The notes under the pieces: generated by a model
Told to the model about the DNA's origin: nothing
Seen by the model: the letters and a program-made list of their open reading frames with translations, nothing else
Database searches by the model: none
Program-made: the position numbers and the translations under genes
Source: Protopterus annectens
Taxonomy: Eukaryota > Chordata > Ceratodontiformes > Protopteridae
Length of the DNA: 64,000 nucleotides
Assembly (NCBI RefSeq): GCF_019279795.1
Contig: NC_056725.1
Span: forward strand, 1,606,324,293-1,606,388,292
Direction: 5' to 3'
In this document: positions 32,501 to 42,185 of the stretch, piece after piece
How the letters are laid out: every line of letters starts with the position of its first letter
How positions within the stretch are numbered: position 1 is the stretch's first letter

Positions 32501-33363
32501 CAAATATGAAGACAAAAAAATTACTTTTACAGTAATGAGTAAACAGTATTAACAAATGAAAACAGAACAGGAAATTCACATTAGCATAGTAGTCATCAAG
32601 ATAGAGAAAAAAACACAAAATAAGTATATAATGGAACTCATAGGATCCATGAACAGAACATTGTTGAGGAAAGTTTAGAATGCTAGTTAATATGGTTGTA
32701 TATGTATATTAAATAACTTCTTCCTTGTTACTTTGTCAGCATGAAACTCACTGTATTACCTGTTCCTGCATATCTTTAAATTCCTGTCCATTTCTTAGAA
32801 ATGTGATTATTCCCTCTATATAGTGACCATTTTGCTGTATGATTTGATAAAACAGATTCTTTTATCATCTGTTATTTTATGTAATTCCCCTGCAAACACA
32901 GAAACATCTATTTGAGCTTGTAAATTGCCTCTCATACAGATACACTATATTTGTTTCCCAGTACTTAACAAGGCAAAAGTTATTTCTCTACTTTTTCCAT
33001 ATCCCTTTTCGTTTTTTCTTTTCTTTCTTTCTTTCTTTCTTTCCTCTGAGGTCTCATATAAAATTTAAAAAGATTAGTATATTGATATTTGACACACCAC
33101 ATTTTTTTCATTTTGCCAAACACCGTTATTCTTCTATTTCTGTGTCTTTATATAGCACCCATAGTCTTGCTTCCCTTTACATCAAGCAGCAACTAATTAC
33201 CATCACTCTTCCAGGAATTGCTATTGTCATTTCTATTGCCTTTGTTTCAGTATTATATATTACATATTAGTACAACGATCATAGAGCATTCTCCTTTACA
33301 TAATGTCCTATAACAGTTACCTTGATAACAAATTTTGAAATTGTAGCGGTCATTCTAATGCTG
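32501..33363. other. No recognised feature
   Basis: AT-rich, with a short CTTT array near 33018-33043. A minus-strand reading of 33090-33250 weakly resembles a LINE endonuclease (IPGRVMVI block) but I do not rely on it. Confidence 0.35.
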
Positions 33364-33597
33364 TGGTGGTGGTGCTGCGGTAGCGTTGTCACCTCACAGT
33401 AAGACATTGTCCTGTTTGATTCTCTGCTAAAGCATCTTCTGTGTGGAGACATGCGTGAATGGGTGTACCTTTGTTGAAGGTTGTGCATCAGGGCTGGCAA
33501 CTCGGTATGTAAAAATCTACTGCCAATCATTAGCGGACCGGAGTTCCGCTGTGGCGACGCCTAACTGGGAAAAGCCGAAAGATACAACATTTAAAAT
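33364..33597 (+). mobile_element. V-SINE-like SINE, second tail type
   Basis: The head GGTGGTGCTGCGGTAGCG and GTCACCTCACAGTAAGA is followed by B-box-like CTGTTTGATTCTC and the central TCTTCTGTGTGGAGACATGC block. The 3' part GCTGTGGCGACGCCTAACTG and GGAAAAGCCGAAAGA is a tail well known from fish SINEs. It differs from the 1088-1312 copy, which has the same kind of head but another tail. Confidence 0.7.
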
Positions 33598-33650
33598 TAA
33601 GAAAATTCATATCTAGTAAACAAATAATTCCCTGGATTAAGCAAATGTCC

Positions 33651-33675
33651 ATGCAGGAATAACTTATTCCTGCAT
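33651..33675. repeat. Perfect 12-bp palindrome
   Basis: ATGCAGGAATAA, one base C, then TTATTCCTGCAT. All 12 pairs match. Confidence 0.95.
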
Positions 33676-33690
33676 GAAGGGACCATTCCC

Positions 33691-33825
33691 GTGCAGCATG
33701 GCAGCGTGCCATGCATATGTATGAAGGCGCACTGCCATGCTCTAATATGCATACAGGGATGTGTATGAGCGCAGGGGGCATGTCTGAGAGCAGTGCTCTC
33801 ACAGTACACATGCCCCTGCACACCA
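33691..33825. repeat. Nested hairpins (palindrome cluster)
   Basis: GCATGGCAG near 33693 pairs with CTGCCATGC near 33731-33740. Downstream, GCAGGGGGCATGT at 33771-33783 pairs with ACATGCCCCTGC at 33808-33819 (one bulged G), enclosing a second stem GAGAGCA/TGCTCTC at 33786-33800. The segment is far more GC-rich than its surroundings and has no coding content. Confidence 0.85.
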
Positions 33826-33869
33826 GAATTGCTGTACGGCAATCTAAAAAGAGCAAGATTGCTCATCAC

Positions 33870-34280
33870 ACCTCTCAACCCATTAGAGTAAGAAATCTGG
33901 ACAAAGTTATAAGGGACAACTGCTAAATATTGCTATTACAAACCTAGAAAGTTGATAGAATAACAGGTTTTCCATTAGCATGAATTTTGTGAAGGGTATG
34001 ATATCTAAAATGCACATCTCTCAACCCATTAGAGTAAGAAATCTAGACAAAGCCATAAGGGACAACTGTGAAATATCGCTATTACAAACTTAGAAAGTTG
34101 ATAGAATAACAGGTTTTGCATTAGCATGAATTTTCTGAAGGGTATGAAGTATAAAATGCAAATGTCTGTCTTTATTTTCAAACTTCAGCCTTTAATGATG
34201 TGCCAGAGAGCCACAGATTTATGAAAAGTGGACCAAGAATATAAGGCAAAAATCGGGACATACTGTGAAAAGTTATATGT
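33870..34280 (-). mobile_element. MITE copy with internal tandem duplication
   Basis: A reverse-oriented copy of the 2970-3257 family. It starts ACCTCTCAACCCATTAGAGT, and the GAAATCTGGACAAAG end block is present. That ~145-bp end segment occurs twice in tandem (33870-34014 and 34015-34155), after which the element continues through AAATGTCTGTC and CCAGAGAGCCACAGATTTAT. The far TIR is lost. Confidence 0.75.
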
Positions 34281-34336
34281 CATTAACATTTGCAAAGCAC
34301 AGCCCCCAACAAATAAATCTTTTTTTCATATCTGCA

Positions 34337-34990
34337 CTAAAGTTTAAGCGTAGCTGCATGAGTTTGCCCATTGCTTAGCTATGCTTAGCCCAGGTTAAAC
34401 AGCATGAGAAGTTAAATAGCAATAGACATCCAACCTAAGCAATAGTGTAGCAGTTAGAGCATGTACCTGACATGTAGTCATTCATGGTTCAAGCCTCACC
34501 AAAGCCATTTCCATTTTGTATGTGAAATCATTTCAATTTTAATTTATTTGTATATTTATGTAGGACATAACTTATATTTCTCAACCAGAGTAGTGTATTA
34601 GGCCCAGATGTGAGGTGTCAGTGTAATAAAGTTGTGAAACCCCCATATGAACACAAGTGCCCCATACAGTATCGTCACTCAAGAATAAATGTAATGAAAG
34701 CACATTGGGGAAAATCAGGGAAGGTAAACATATTTATAATATGTCAGGAATGAGGAATCAATCCTATACAGGTGGTAGTCCATAAAATAAAACATAAGTA
34801 ATGCTAAACATTGCACAGCTATGCTGACTGGGTGTAAGCCTTGTGTAAATATGAATGCTAAGCAATGAATTGCCCAGTGGATTTGCCCATTGGTAAGTAG
34901 TGCTGAACCTGCCCCTTTATGCACTGCCAACCTTAGCTAAGCAGGTTTGCCCATAGCTTAGCTTAGCTCAGCATATTCAAAACCATCCAA
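34337..34990. repeat. GCTTAGC-rich unassigned repeat region
   Basis: The motif GTTTGCCCAT(T/A)GCTTAGC occurs at about 34358 and 34943, with related TTTGCCCATTGGTAAG at 34892 and GAATGCTAAGCAATG at 34851. Similar GCTAAC/GCTTAG-rich text occurs at 51340-51490. It could be the ends of a DNA transposon, since a Myb-type exon follows at 35081, but no TIR pair was proven. Confidence 0.3.
34430..34510 (+). mobile_element. tRNA-derived SINE head
   Basis: A-box-like GTGTAGCAGTTAGAGCATG and B-box-like ATGGTTCAAGCCTCA, at the usual spacing. Confidence 0.5.
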
Positions 34991-35080
34991 TTATGGCAAA
35001 GTGCAGGAAATCTGACATATTTAAACCTTGCTGGTGAGAATACAGCTCATATCTGATTGCAGCTCCCCACTGTAGGCAGT

Positions 35081-35541
35081 ATGGCAGGTGTTGGAGAGGG
35101 CATGCACTTTCAGGTGCAGCGCTGGGAGATACAGGGGTCCAAGGTCATGATAGGACTTCTTGTAAAAAAAAACATGATGTGAGAATGCTGCAGGCCAGTA
35201 CCAGGGCTCTCAATACAAAGTGGAAGCCTGGAAAAGTCTCACCTATTATCTTACCAGTGCCACTGGTATCCTTCGGACTGGTGAGCAAGTCCAGCACCAC
35301 TATGCCAACTTGAAGCGGAGGAAGAGGGAGCTCTTGGAACAGTGGGTCCAAGCATGACAGAGGGGTGATGTCCAGCAGTGTGTAAGTATTCATACAAATA
35401 ACTGTTTACCAAAGTCCAGCCTGTGTATGTGATGAATAGGTATGCATAAATGTTTCTCTATCTTCATTACAGATCCAGCTGAGTGGGTTGCAAACCAGGA
35501 AGCCCATGCTAGCAGGTTGCAAAGGCTGCATCCCGAGGCTG
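35081..35541 (+). pseudogene. Harbinger-type Myb/SANT-like gene, two exons
   Basis: In PIF/Harbinger elements a Myb/SANT-like protein binds the transposon ends and works with the transposase. Exon 1 (ends 35381 at TGT|gtaagt) reads QGSQYKVEAWKSLTYYLTSA and RTGEQVQHHYANLKRRKREL with a TGA soon after (35355). This resembles the third helix and basic tail of such domains (RTxxQCxxRYxxLKRR). Exon 2 is 35473-35541 (acceptor TTCATTACAG, donor |GTGAGTAAC); one frame reads DPAEWVANQEAHASRLQRLH. The intron is 91 bp. Upstream the frame opens at ATG 35081 but meets a shift before the domain. Confidence 0.5.
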
Positions 35542-36149
35542 GTGAGTAACAATCTAGCTTGTAGTATTCATACCAAATAAATATAAAGGAGTCGAATGTC
35601 ACCTGGCAGTATTAAAAATGAGTATGGTTTGTACTGAATAAAGCATACAATATTACAGTAATAGTCTCATATAGGTCATATATTAATAAAAATGTAAGCG
35701 CCTTTCAATAAAATTCAAAACCCTGGATTGGTTGTGTTTACTTTGGTATGGTATGATTTGAAATGAGTTCAGGTTATGCATAGCAAGTATAGCTCTGAAA
35801 GCATTAAACAATCAAGTCTCATCTGACAAACTTAGTGTATCTATAACACATGAGAGTAATTGATATTACAAATGTCATGTACCAAGATCTGATATCTGAA
35901 TAGTAATGTTGTGTTAACCACTATTTTCCACACTGTGCTATGTGAAAAGGTGTGTATAGGAATGTAAGGTCAGATCATACAACAAAGAGAGAATGAGAAA
36001 GAAATCATTGAAAGAAAAGCCAGCAGTTTCTAAATAGCTCCCTCGGATGAAACATGCACTTGTTATATTTTTAGCAGAAACAGCCATGGTTTGAATCCCG
36101 GGAGTGGTAGTAAGCTATATGCATAATTTCAACTAGAATTTTGTGAAAA
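35542..36149. other. No recognised feature
   Basis: AT-rich. A B-box-like GGTTTGAATCCCGGG near 36091 has no convincing A box. Confidence 0.4.
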
Positions 36150-36600
36150 TGTGTAGAAACAGTGAGGTAGTATTAACAAACATTCCCTCCACAGGTCTTC
36201 CAGGTAAGAGAAGGTATAACGTAGCTATAAGAAGGCTGTAGTTATACTGTGTCCAACACCCATGGTCCAACCCCAAGGCTGCAAATGACAGCAAGATAAG
36301 TACATACACCAAGTGGTCTCTCCCAAGAAATATTCAAAAGTGTTATGCCGTCACAGCTACTGGTCCCTGCTAACAACAACCAGACTGATAGAAATTAAGG
36401 CAGAGTATGTCAGTAGCACACACACAGTATGAGTGCACATATGTAACCCTGACTATGTAAATATGGGTAGAAACAGTCATGTAGTATTAATAAGCATTTC
36501 CACCACAGGTCTTCCAGGTAAGAGAAAGTATAAAGTAGCTATAAAAAGGCTATAATTATTCTGTGTACAAACATACCACTGCCCAACCCAATGCCATAGT
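36150..36600 (+). repeat. Diverged ~130-bp duplication carrying a putative 9-nt microexon
   Basis: Segment 1 (about 36151-36290) and segment 2 (about 36465-36600), 314 bp apart, share GTAGAAACAGT..GTAGTATT, a pyrimidine-rich tract, CACAG, then GTCTTCCAG and GTAAGAG, then GTATAA.GTAGCTATAA. In each, GTCTTCCAG (36195-36203; 36509-36517) is bounded by a splice-acceptor-like CAG and a donor-like GTAAGAG. The functional reading is inference. Confidence 0.75.
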
Positions 36601-37094
36601 TGTTGTAATAATACCTGTAGAGTAATGAGTAGAGCAATGATCATTAAAGCTGTAAGCACTGCAAGAATATACATTTGTTAACTGACATCTCTCTCTCTCA
36701 CCCCCACCTTATCTTCACCAATAGTCTAAACACATAAATGAATGGGTATGTTCTCCACCAAACCTACTGTTGGGACATGTGTCCTGTTGTTCTACAAACA
36801 CTGAAATTTATTGCAATTAATGTTCCTTGTTCTAATACTATCAATGGTGGCCTGTTGCTATCAATGTAACCTGCATGCTGTTGTAATGCCCACTGTGGCT
36901 CCATATATGCATGCTTTCTGTTTGCTGTGCAAATGTTCCAAATCTGTTATTGTGGGTTAATGGGAATACTCATGCATGCAGTTATAACTAATTCTGGAAT
37001 GTGTTTACCATTACTAACCAACATAGTAAAAAAAAAAAAAAAAAAAAAATTTTCATCTGCTTTTACTGTACTTGTGTTTCTACCTACTTTTTTT
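36601..37094. other. No gene; poly(A) tract
   Basis: Unassigned AT-rich DNA with a 22-base A run at 37028-37049. The run could mark a retroposed 3' end, but no donor sequence is recognised upstream. Confidence 0.45.
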
Positions 37095-37436
37095 TACTTT
37101 TGCATCATCTTAAAAGTACTCAATTGTATTTATTACAGCTTGGTGTAACTCATTCTAAGCCTTTTGGTTTAAACACTTGGGCTTCGGACCAGTTGTTTTG
37201 CACTGAGAGGGTTTGTGGTCTGCACTGTAGTGGCAGAACAGGTAGCTTACATCCTTCTAGGTTGGGAACTGCTGATTGAGGGCTCAGTGTCTGTTATTCT
37301 AAAAGTGTATTAATTCTGGTTTAAGCACTTGGGCTTTCAGGCCAGTTATTTTACATTAAGAGGGTTCGTGGTCTGCACTCTTGTGGGAGGAGAGGCTGGA
37401 CTCTGCCCTTCTGAGCTGGGAATTTCTGGTTGAAGG
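37095..37436 (+). repeat. Upstream CR1-associated repeat unit 1, left part
   Basis: Contains ACTCAATTGTATTTATTACA, TTGGGAACTGCTGATTGAGG and the twice-occurring AAGCACTTGGGCTT subrepeat (two ~150-bp subunits). The same sequence recurs at 40410-40770 directly upstream of ORF1. The unit continues at 40291 after the inserted minus-strand CR1. Confidence 0.85.
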
Positions 37437-37481
37437 CTTATAGGTTCATAGGTTCATACTAGGCTATCTGCCCGAGGGCAT

Positions 37482-38921
37482 TTATAAGCCTAGCCCATAG
37501 TTTTGTGGCTTACGCCACCCCTTTAGTTTGGAGAAACTATGCCCATTATTTTGCTGTGCCTCTGTCGAGCAGTGACACTGAGGTAACCCTGGGGTGTATC
37601 TGCGATCTCCCATCCATTGGTCAAGATTCCTCTTGAACAAGGCCAGCGAGGTGCTCTGCCTCACATAAACCGGGATTTTGTTCCACAGCACAGGGAGTCT
37701 TTGGGTGATGAATCTATCCCTCCAGCACGTCCTATTAATAACCGTGTCAAGGTTTAAGTCTCCTGCCCTTGTGGCTCTGAGGGATCTAGATTTTTTGAGA
37801 TGAAGCATGTTCATCAAATCTGGGTTTGACATGGCCTTGTATGTCAGGCATAGGTCACCTCTGAGCAAGCGGTAAGCAACTGAATATAACTGGAGTTCTT
37901 TCAGTCGGGCAGCATAAGACAGATTTTTGAGACCCTTTATCCTTTTGGTGAGGAACTTTTGTGGCCTCTCCAGCTGCTGCAAGTGTCGGGTCAGATACAT
38001 TCTGAATGGGGCATTGTACTCGATCATTGGTCTGATGAGTGATGAGTATAGGGAGACTATGACTTCCCTTGCTCTAGATGTGAATCCCTTCATGATAAGG
38101 TGGGCAATGTAGAAGGTCTTCCTAACTACTTTAGCAATATGAGTGTCGAATGAAAGGCTACTGTCAACCTGGGTTCCCAGGTCCCTAATAACTTCTTCTG
38201 TGTTCAGGGGATTGCCACCTATATGGTAGCTAGGGGTAACCTTATTTTTCCCGAAGGGTATGACTATGCATTTCTTGGCATTTAACTTTAGGCCATGGCT
38301 CTGGCACCAGTTATCCATTTCTGTGAGACCCTTCTGAAGGATATCTGTGTCGAATGTGTTTTCAACTACGGCACCCAGTTTGCAGTCATCTGCAAACTTT
38401 GTCAGCCATAACCCTCCTGTGTTTGCTTGTACTTCAGAAAAGTAGATGCCAAACAAGAGTGGGTCCAGGACTGAGCCCTGTGGGACACCACTTGTGACAG
38501 GCTTTGAGTCTGACATGGCGCCAGCAACTCTGACCCTGTGGGTTCTGTCACTCAGCCAGTTTGCAACCCATCTTGTAATGTATGGGTTTACATTTAAGTT
38601 GATGAGTTTTTCAATGATACCCGAGTGAGGTATTGTATCAAAAGCCTTCGCCAGGTCTAGGTAGGCTGTATGGACTGCCTTTCCCTCGTCAATGGCCTTG
38701 GTGACTGTTTCGAAAAAGTCAACCAGGTTTAGAAGGCATGATCTGCCTTTGACAAAGCCAAACTGGGTTGGATCCAAAGTCTGCAAGTTCCCTATGTCTT
38801 TATTTATGAGATCCATTATGATCCTCTCCATGGCTTTGCAGATAAGGCTTGTCAAGCTAATGGGACGGTAATTTCCAGGGTCGGTGGAGGCACCGCCTTT
38901 GTGGAGTGGGACCACAGTCAC
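37482..38921 (-). pseudogene. CR1 ORF2 reverse transcriptase, best continuous frame (479 codons)
   Basis: The frame runs uninterrupted from the HKGGASTDPGNYRPISLTSL block to the natural C-terminus: FVKGRSCLLNLVDFF, block A AYLDLAKAFDTIPHSG, block B SGVPQGSVLDPLLFG (LG changed to LD), block C TKFADDCKLGAV, LNAKKCIVIPFGKN, LIRPMIEYNAPFRMYL, RGDLCLTYKAMSNPDLMNML and CWRDRFITQRLP. The real ORF2 continues upstream, past a frameshift near 38930, into the linker. No cysteine-rich C-terminal knuckle is visible, as usual for CR1. Start choice is arbitrary within the domain. Confidence 0.93.
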
Positions 38922-38985
38922 TGTGTGCCACTCCTGCAGTATCCGGAGGTGAGACTAAGATTAAACAGCTGTCCTAACTGTGGGT

Positions 38986-39610
38986 TTAATTCCTCGTTGA
39001 GTTCATGGAGCACACAGCCAGGGACACCATCAGGTCCCATGGATGCTGTGTTCTTTGCCTTGAGAGAGCAATTCTCACCTGGGCGTTAGAGATGTTTGGG
39101 GCTACAATCATTTGGTATAGATATCTCTCCTTTAGGGGGGGGGAGAAGTTTGCACTGAACCTTTCAGCCAGTATGTTGGCAATGTCTGTAGGATCAGTAA
39201 TCTTCACATCATTTTGAACTAATTCTGAGCATATCTGGGAGTTTCCTCCTAGGTTTCTGACATAGCTAAAGAATGCCTTATGGTTGTCTTTAGAGTCCTT
39301 AGCTATTTTTTCTCAAAATTAGCTTTGGATGATTTTATGACAGCTCTTAGCTTTTTACTTATAGTGATCAGCGGTGTCTTACCTTTTAAGGATTTTGCTC
39401 TATCTTGTAGTAGCTTTCTCCTTTGTTGTAGAGTTTGTTTATGGCTGGGGTCCACCAGACTGAACGCTTGCCTTTGGTACAAAGAGTCTTTGTTTTGCTT
39501 GGGATTGCCTGATCCATGCAGCCCTGCAGGTGCTGGTAGAAGGCATTTGTAAGTGATTCAGCGGTTTGAGTAATGTTAACCGCCGGCTCAGGGGCCTTAA
39601 AGGAGACCAC
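38986..39610 (-). pseudogene. CR1 EN-RT linker
   Basis: PAVNITQTAESLTNAFYQHL, KRSVWWTPAINKLYNK (39386-39610), then a shift and MKITDPTDIANILAERFSAN (38986-39207). The intervening stretch is frameshifted. Confidence 0.85.
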
Positions 39611-39722
39611 ACTAGTCTTTAGAAGTGTGAAGTCGGCTTTGAGAAGTTCTTTACTGTGGTCTTTTTGATTTCGGTTCGGGGCGGGATGAGGACCTCCAGC
39701 GAGATTAGTTTGTGATCAGATC

Positions 39723-40291
39723 TCACCAGTGAGGGGTATACTTCGGCGTTGAACATTGTGCTCCCATGTTCGTGATGATGAGATCAAGTATGTTTTCTCC
39801 TCTTGTGGGGATGGTGACTAGTTGTTCCATGGCATTTGAGTTTATGAATTCCAGGAACTTTTGGGCTAGAGTGTTTGGGCTTGAGTAGTGTTCCCAGTCT
39901 ATATTAGGGTAGTTGAAGTCACCTAGTATGATGGTGTTTGGAGATACATTTATCCCCTCCAGTGTTTTCAGGAAGGCCATATGAGGTTCCTGAGTTTGCG
40001 AGGGTGGCCTGTAACATGCTACAAATGAAGAGCAGTCTTGCCTATGGTTAATTGCACCTGGATGGTTTCCGATGCATCGTGCGATACCACCAATCTTGAG
40101 GTGTGGGTGTCCTTGATGAATATGGATACCCCTCCTCCTTTCTTGGTATTGTCCAGGTTTTGGGGCCGGAACGCATGATATGAGGTAAAACCTGATAGTG
40201 CTGGGGTGCTCTCAAGAGCCTTGAACCAGGTTTCTGTCACAGCACAGGCATCGATGTTCTCCATACTGAGAAGGGCCTCGAGTGCATGCAT
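39723..40291 (-). pseudogene. CR1 APE-type endonuclease, frameshifted once
   Basis: The endonuclease nicks target DNA for target-primed reverse transcription. The N-terminal piece (40019-40291) has MENIDACAVTETWFKA (catalytic glutamate) and GGGVSIFIKDTHTSR. The C-terminal piece (39723-39980) has IILGDFNYPNIDWEHY (catalytic D/N) and ENILDLIITNMG. The family SDHxLI box follows beyond 39723 (RSDHKL reading in the antisense text near 39715). A frameshift or deletion lies near 40000. Confidence 0.88.
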
Positions 40292-40875
40292 CTATAGTGC
40301 ATGCATATCTGAACTGCTTCTTACTGAAGTTGGTGCGCCTTGTTTGCTGTGGCATAGACTGGATTCGGACCTGCTGGATCTAGCTTTGTTTGTGTAACTT
40401 GAGCACTAATCCAGGCATTCTCTAAAGTATTCAATTGTATTTATTACTGCTTGGTAGTAACTTGATTAAAGTGTAGCTATCATTCTAAGTCTTTTGGATT
40501 AAGCACTTGGGCTTCAGATCAGTTGTTTTACATTAGGAAGGTTTGTGGCATGCACTGTGGTGGCAGGACAGGTAGCTTTCATCCTTCTAAGTTGGGAACT
40601 GCTGATTGAGAGCCCAGTGTCTGTTATTCTTAAAGTGTATTAGTTCTGGTTTAAGCACTTGGGCTTCAGGCCAGTTATTTTACATTAAGAAGGTTTGTGG
40701 TCTGAACTCTTGTGGGAGAAGAGGCTGGACTCTGCCCTTCTGAGCTGGGAATTTCTGGTTAAAGGTTTATAGTGCCTGAATATTTGAACTGTATCTTACT
40801 GAAATTGGTACACCTTGTTTGCTGTAGCATAGACTAGATCCAGGCCTGCTGAATCTAGCTTTGTTTATATGCTTG
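40291..40875 (+). repeat. CR1-associated repeat: end of unit 1 plus complete unit 2
   Basis: 40291-40400 (TGCATATCTGAACTGCTTCT, then GGATCTAGCTTTGTTTGTGT) completes unit 1. 40410-40875 repeats unit 1 in order, including the AAGCACTTGGGCTTCAG subrepeat twice and its own TGCCTGAATATTTGAACTGT end. The tandem arrangement directly upstream of ORF1 resembles promoter-bearing 5'-UTR monomers of other LINEs; that role is inference. Confidence 0.8.
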
Positions 40876-41181
40876 TTGTTTGTTTGCTTGTTATTTCCCT
40901 GGAACGCTAATTCCACCTAATACGTGGCTTCTCAGTGCTTCTGTGGATCACTAGTGACATCTGCATTGCTTACTGTACTTATTTCCTTGTTTCACTTGAA
41001 AAAAAGTTACTGTTTGTCGTTTTTGCATTTAAGTTACCTGTAACACATTGCACTTAAGTTACCTGGCACTTGCTCACTAAAGCAATTATATAAGTCAGCA
41101 CTAAAAATTAAAAGCACTACACCCTCACTCCCCACTGGCCCTGGTTTTCAATTATTAAGGAATTCCCAATATTATTCTAGC
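40876..41181 (+). promoter_or_regulatory. Putative CR1 5' UTR
   Basis: Non-coding sequence between the tandem units and the ORF1 start. It has two AAGTTACCTG motifs near 41030-41065. No classical promoter box is obvious; LINE promoters are internal and poorly predictable by eye. Confidence 0.35.
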
Positions 41182-42156
41182 ATGTCCAAAGCTCAGTTGT
41201 CAATCTCCTCTCCTGTCCAGCTGGTGAATCTGGGAATCTTGAGGCAATGTTACAACTGCCTCATGTACACAGACAACCCTCTCCTCCTCCCAACAAATTC
41301 CAACACATGTGAGAGATGCAACCATATAGCCAAACTGGAGGCTAAGCTCTCTCAACTCAGTACTGGCATAACCAGTCAGGAGGAGAAGGAAACCACACTC
41401 ACTACAATTCCAGTCTCACATAGACCTACCACGACAGCAAACCAAACACATAATCACACAAAAACATACTCAGAGGCTCTAAATAAAGATCTGCCTAAGC
41501 AGCAGAGACCTCCAAAGCAGACACCCAAGCAGCCGCTACCCCAAAACAAAACACGTGCAACACATATCTCACAAAGCCAGTGTGCCAAACAGTCACAGCC
41601 CTTAAGACTAAACAACACACCTGATACACTTGTAATAGGTGACTCTATCGTCAGGCACACTGATGTCCCGCTCACCAGGCTGAACAAGGAGAGGGTCACG
41701 GTGAGCAGCCTGTCGGGCGCTAGGATCCGCCACATAACACAAGCACTCAGGTCACTCCAAGGCAAGTACAAATATGACTCAGTCATTGTCCATGCTGGTG
41801 TGAATGACCTGAGATGTACCTCCCTGGACTACATGAAAAGAGACATAAAGGAGCTCTCTGAGCATGTAGCCCAGGCTGGTATGACCCTGACCTTGAGTAG
41901 CATCTTATCCTCACCAAGAATGATGCCACAATATGAAGACAAGATGACCAATTTCAACAATTGGCTTAAGTACTGGTGTCATTCAAAGGGGATCCAATGC
42001 CTGCCAGCTTGGGATGATATGCTCGACAAGCCACGATGCTTCGCTAGGGACGGCTTGCATCTGTCACCCCTGGGCTTTCGGATATTGGCAAAGGCTCTTG
42101 CTACCCCCATAGTGCCTTTTTTAGGCAAGGCTCAAAAGACAAACCCACCTCCATAG
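41182..42156 (+). CDS. CR1 ORF1 protein with SGNH-esterase domain (intact, 324 aa)
   Basis: CR1-family ORF1 proteins bind RNA and, in many members, carry an SGNH-hydrolase (esterase) domain of unclear role in retrotransposition. Here residues 20-55 contain CYNCLMY and CERCNH, a four-cysteine zinc-knuckle-like pattern, followed by a short charged helix (KLEAKLSQL) and a low-complexity Q/P/K/T-rich linker to about residue 150. The esterase domain then shows block I VIGDSIVRHTD (catalytic Ser), block III VIVHAGVNDLR (Gly and Asn of the oxyanion hole) and block V DGLHLSPLG (Asp-x-x-His). The frame is open end to end, unlike ORF2. The start ATG is the first in frame. ORF2 follows after about 30 bp in another frame. 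Confidence 0.93.
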   Translation: MSKAQLSISSPVQLVNLGILRQCYNCLMYTDNPLLLPTNSNTCERCNHIAKLEAKLSQLSTGITSQEEKETTLTTIPVSHRPTTTANQTHNHTKTYSEALNKDLPKQQRPPKQTPKQPLPQNKTRATHISQSQCAKQSQPLRLNNTPDTLVIGDSIVRHTDVPLTRLNKERVTVSSLSGARIRHITQALRSLQGKYKYDSVIVHAGVNDLRCTSLDYMKRDIKELSEHVAQAGMTLTLSSILSSPRMMPQYEDKMTNFNNWLKYWCHSKGIQCLPAWDDMLDKPRCFARDGLHLSPLGFRILAKALATPIVPFLGKAQKTNPPP

Positions 42157-42185
42157 GTATCACAAGGGATAAGAAACTAAGAGTA

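Larger units (their letters stand above)
37437..40295 (-). mobile_element. CR1 LINE copy with EN and RT, nested insertion
   Basis: The 3' end on the left starts with octamers ATAGGTTCATAGGTTCATAC and GGCTATCTGCCCGAGGGCAT. The 5' end stops just inside ORF2 (ATGCATGCACTCGAG, about 40285). The element splits a repeat unit: TTATAG precedes it and CTATAG follows it, and the intact second unit shows the uninterrupted TTATAGTGCCTGAATA near 40768. That gives a clean empty-site comparison and a short TATAG duplication. This is one of the youngest-looking copies. Confidence 0.95.

Noticed and set aside
33711-33926. Overlapping methionine- and histidine-rich frames on both strands near 33.6-33.9 kb
   Set aside because: They are a by-product of the palindrome cluster, which makes both strands look alike.
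36085-36110. tRNA gene signalled by a B-box-like GGTTTGAATCCCGGG
   Set aside because: No A box at the correct distance and no cloverleaf pairing visible.
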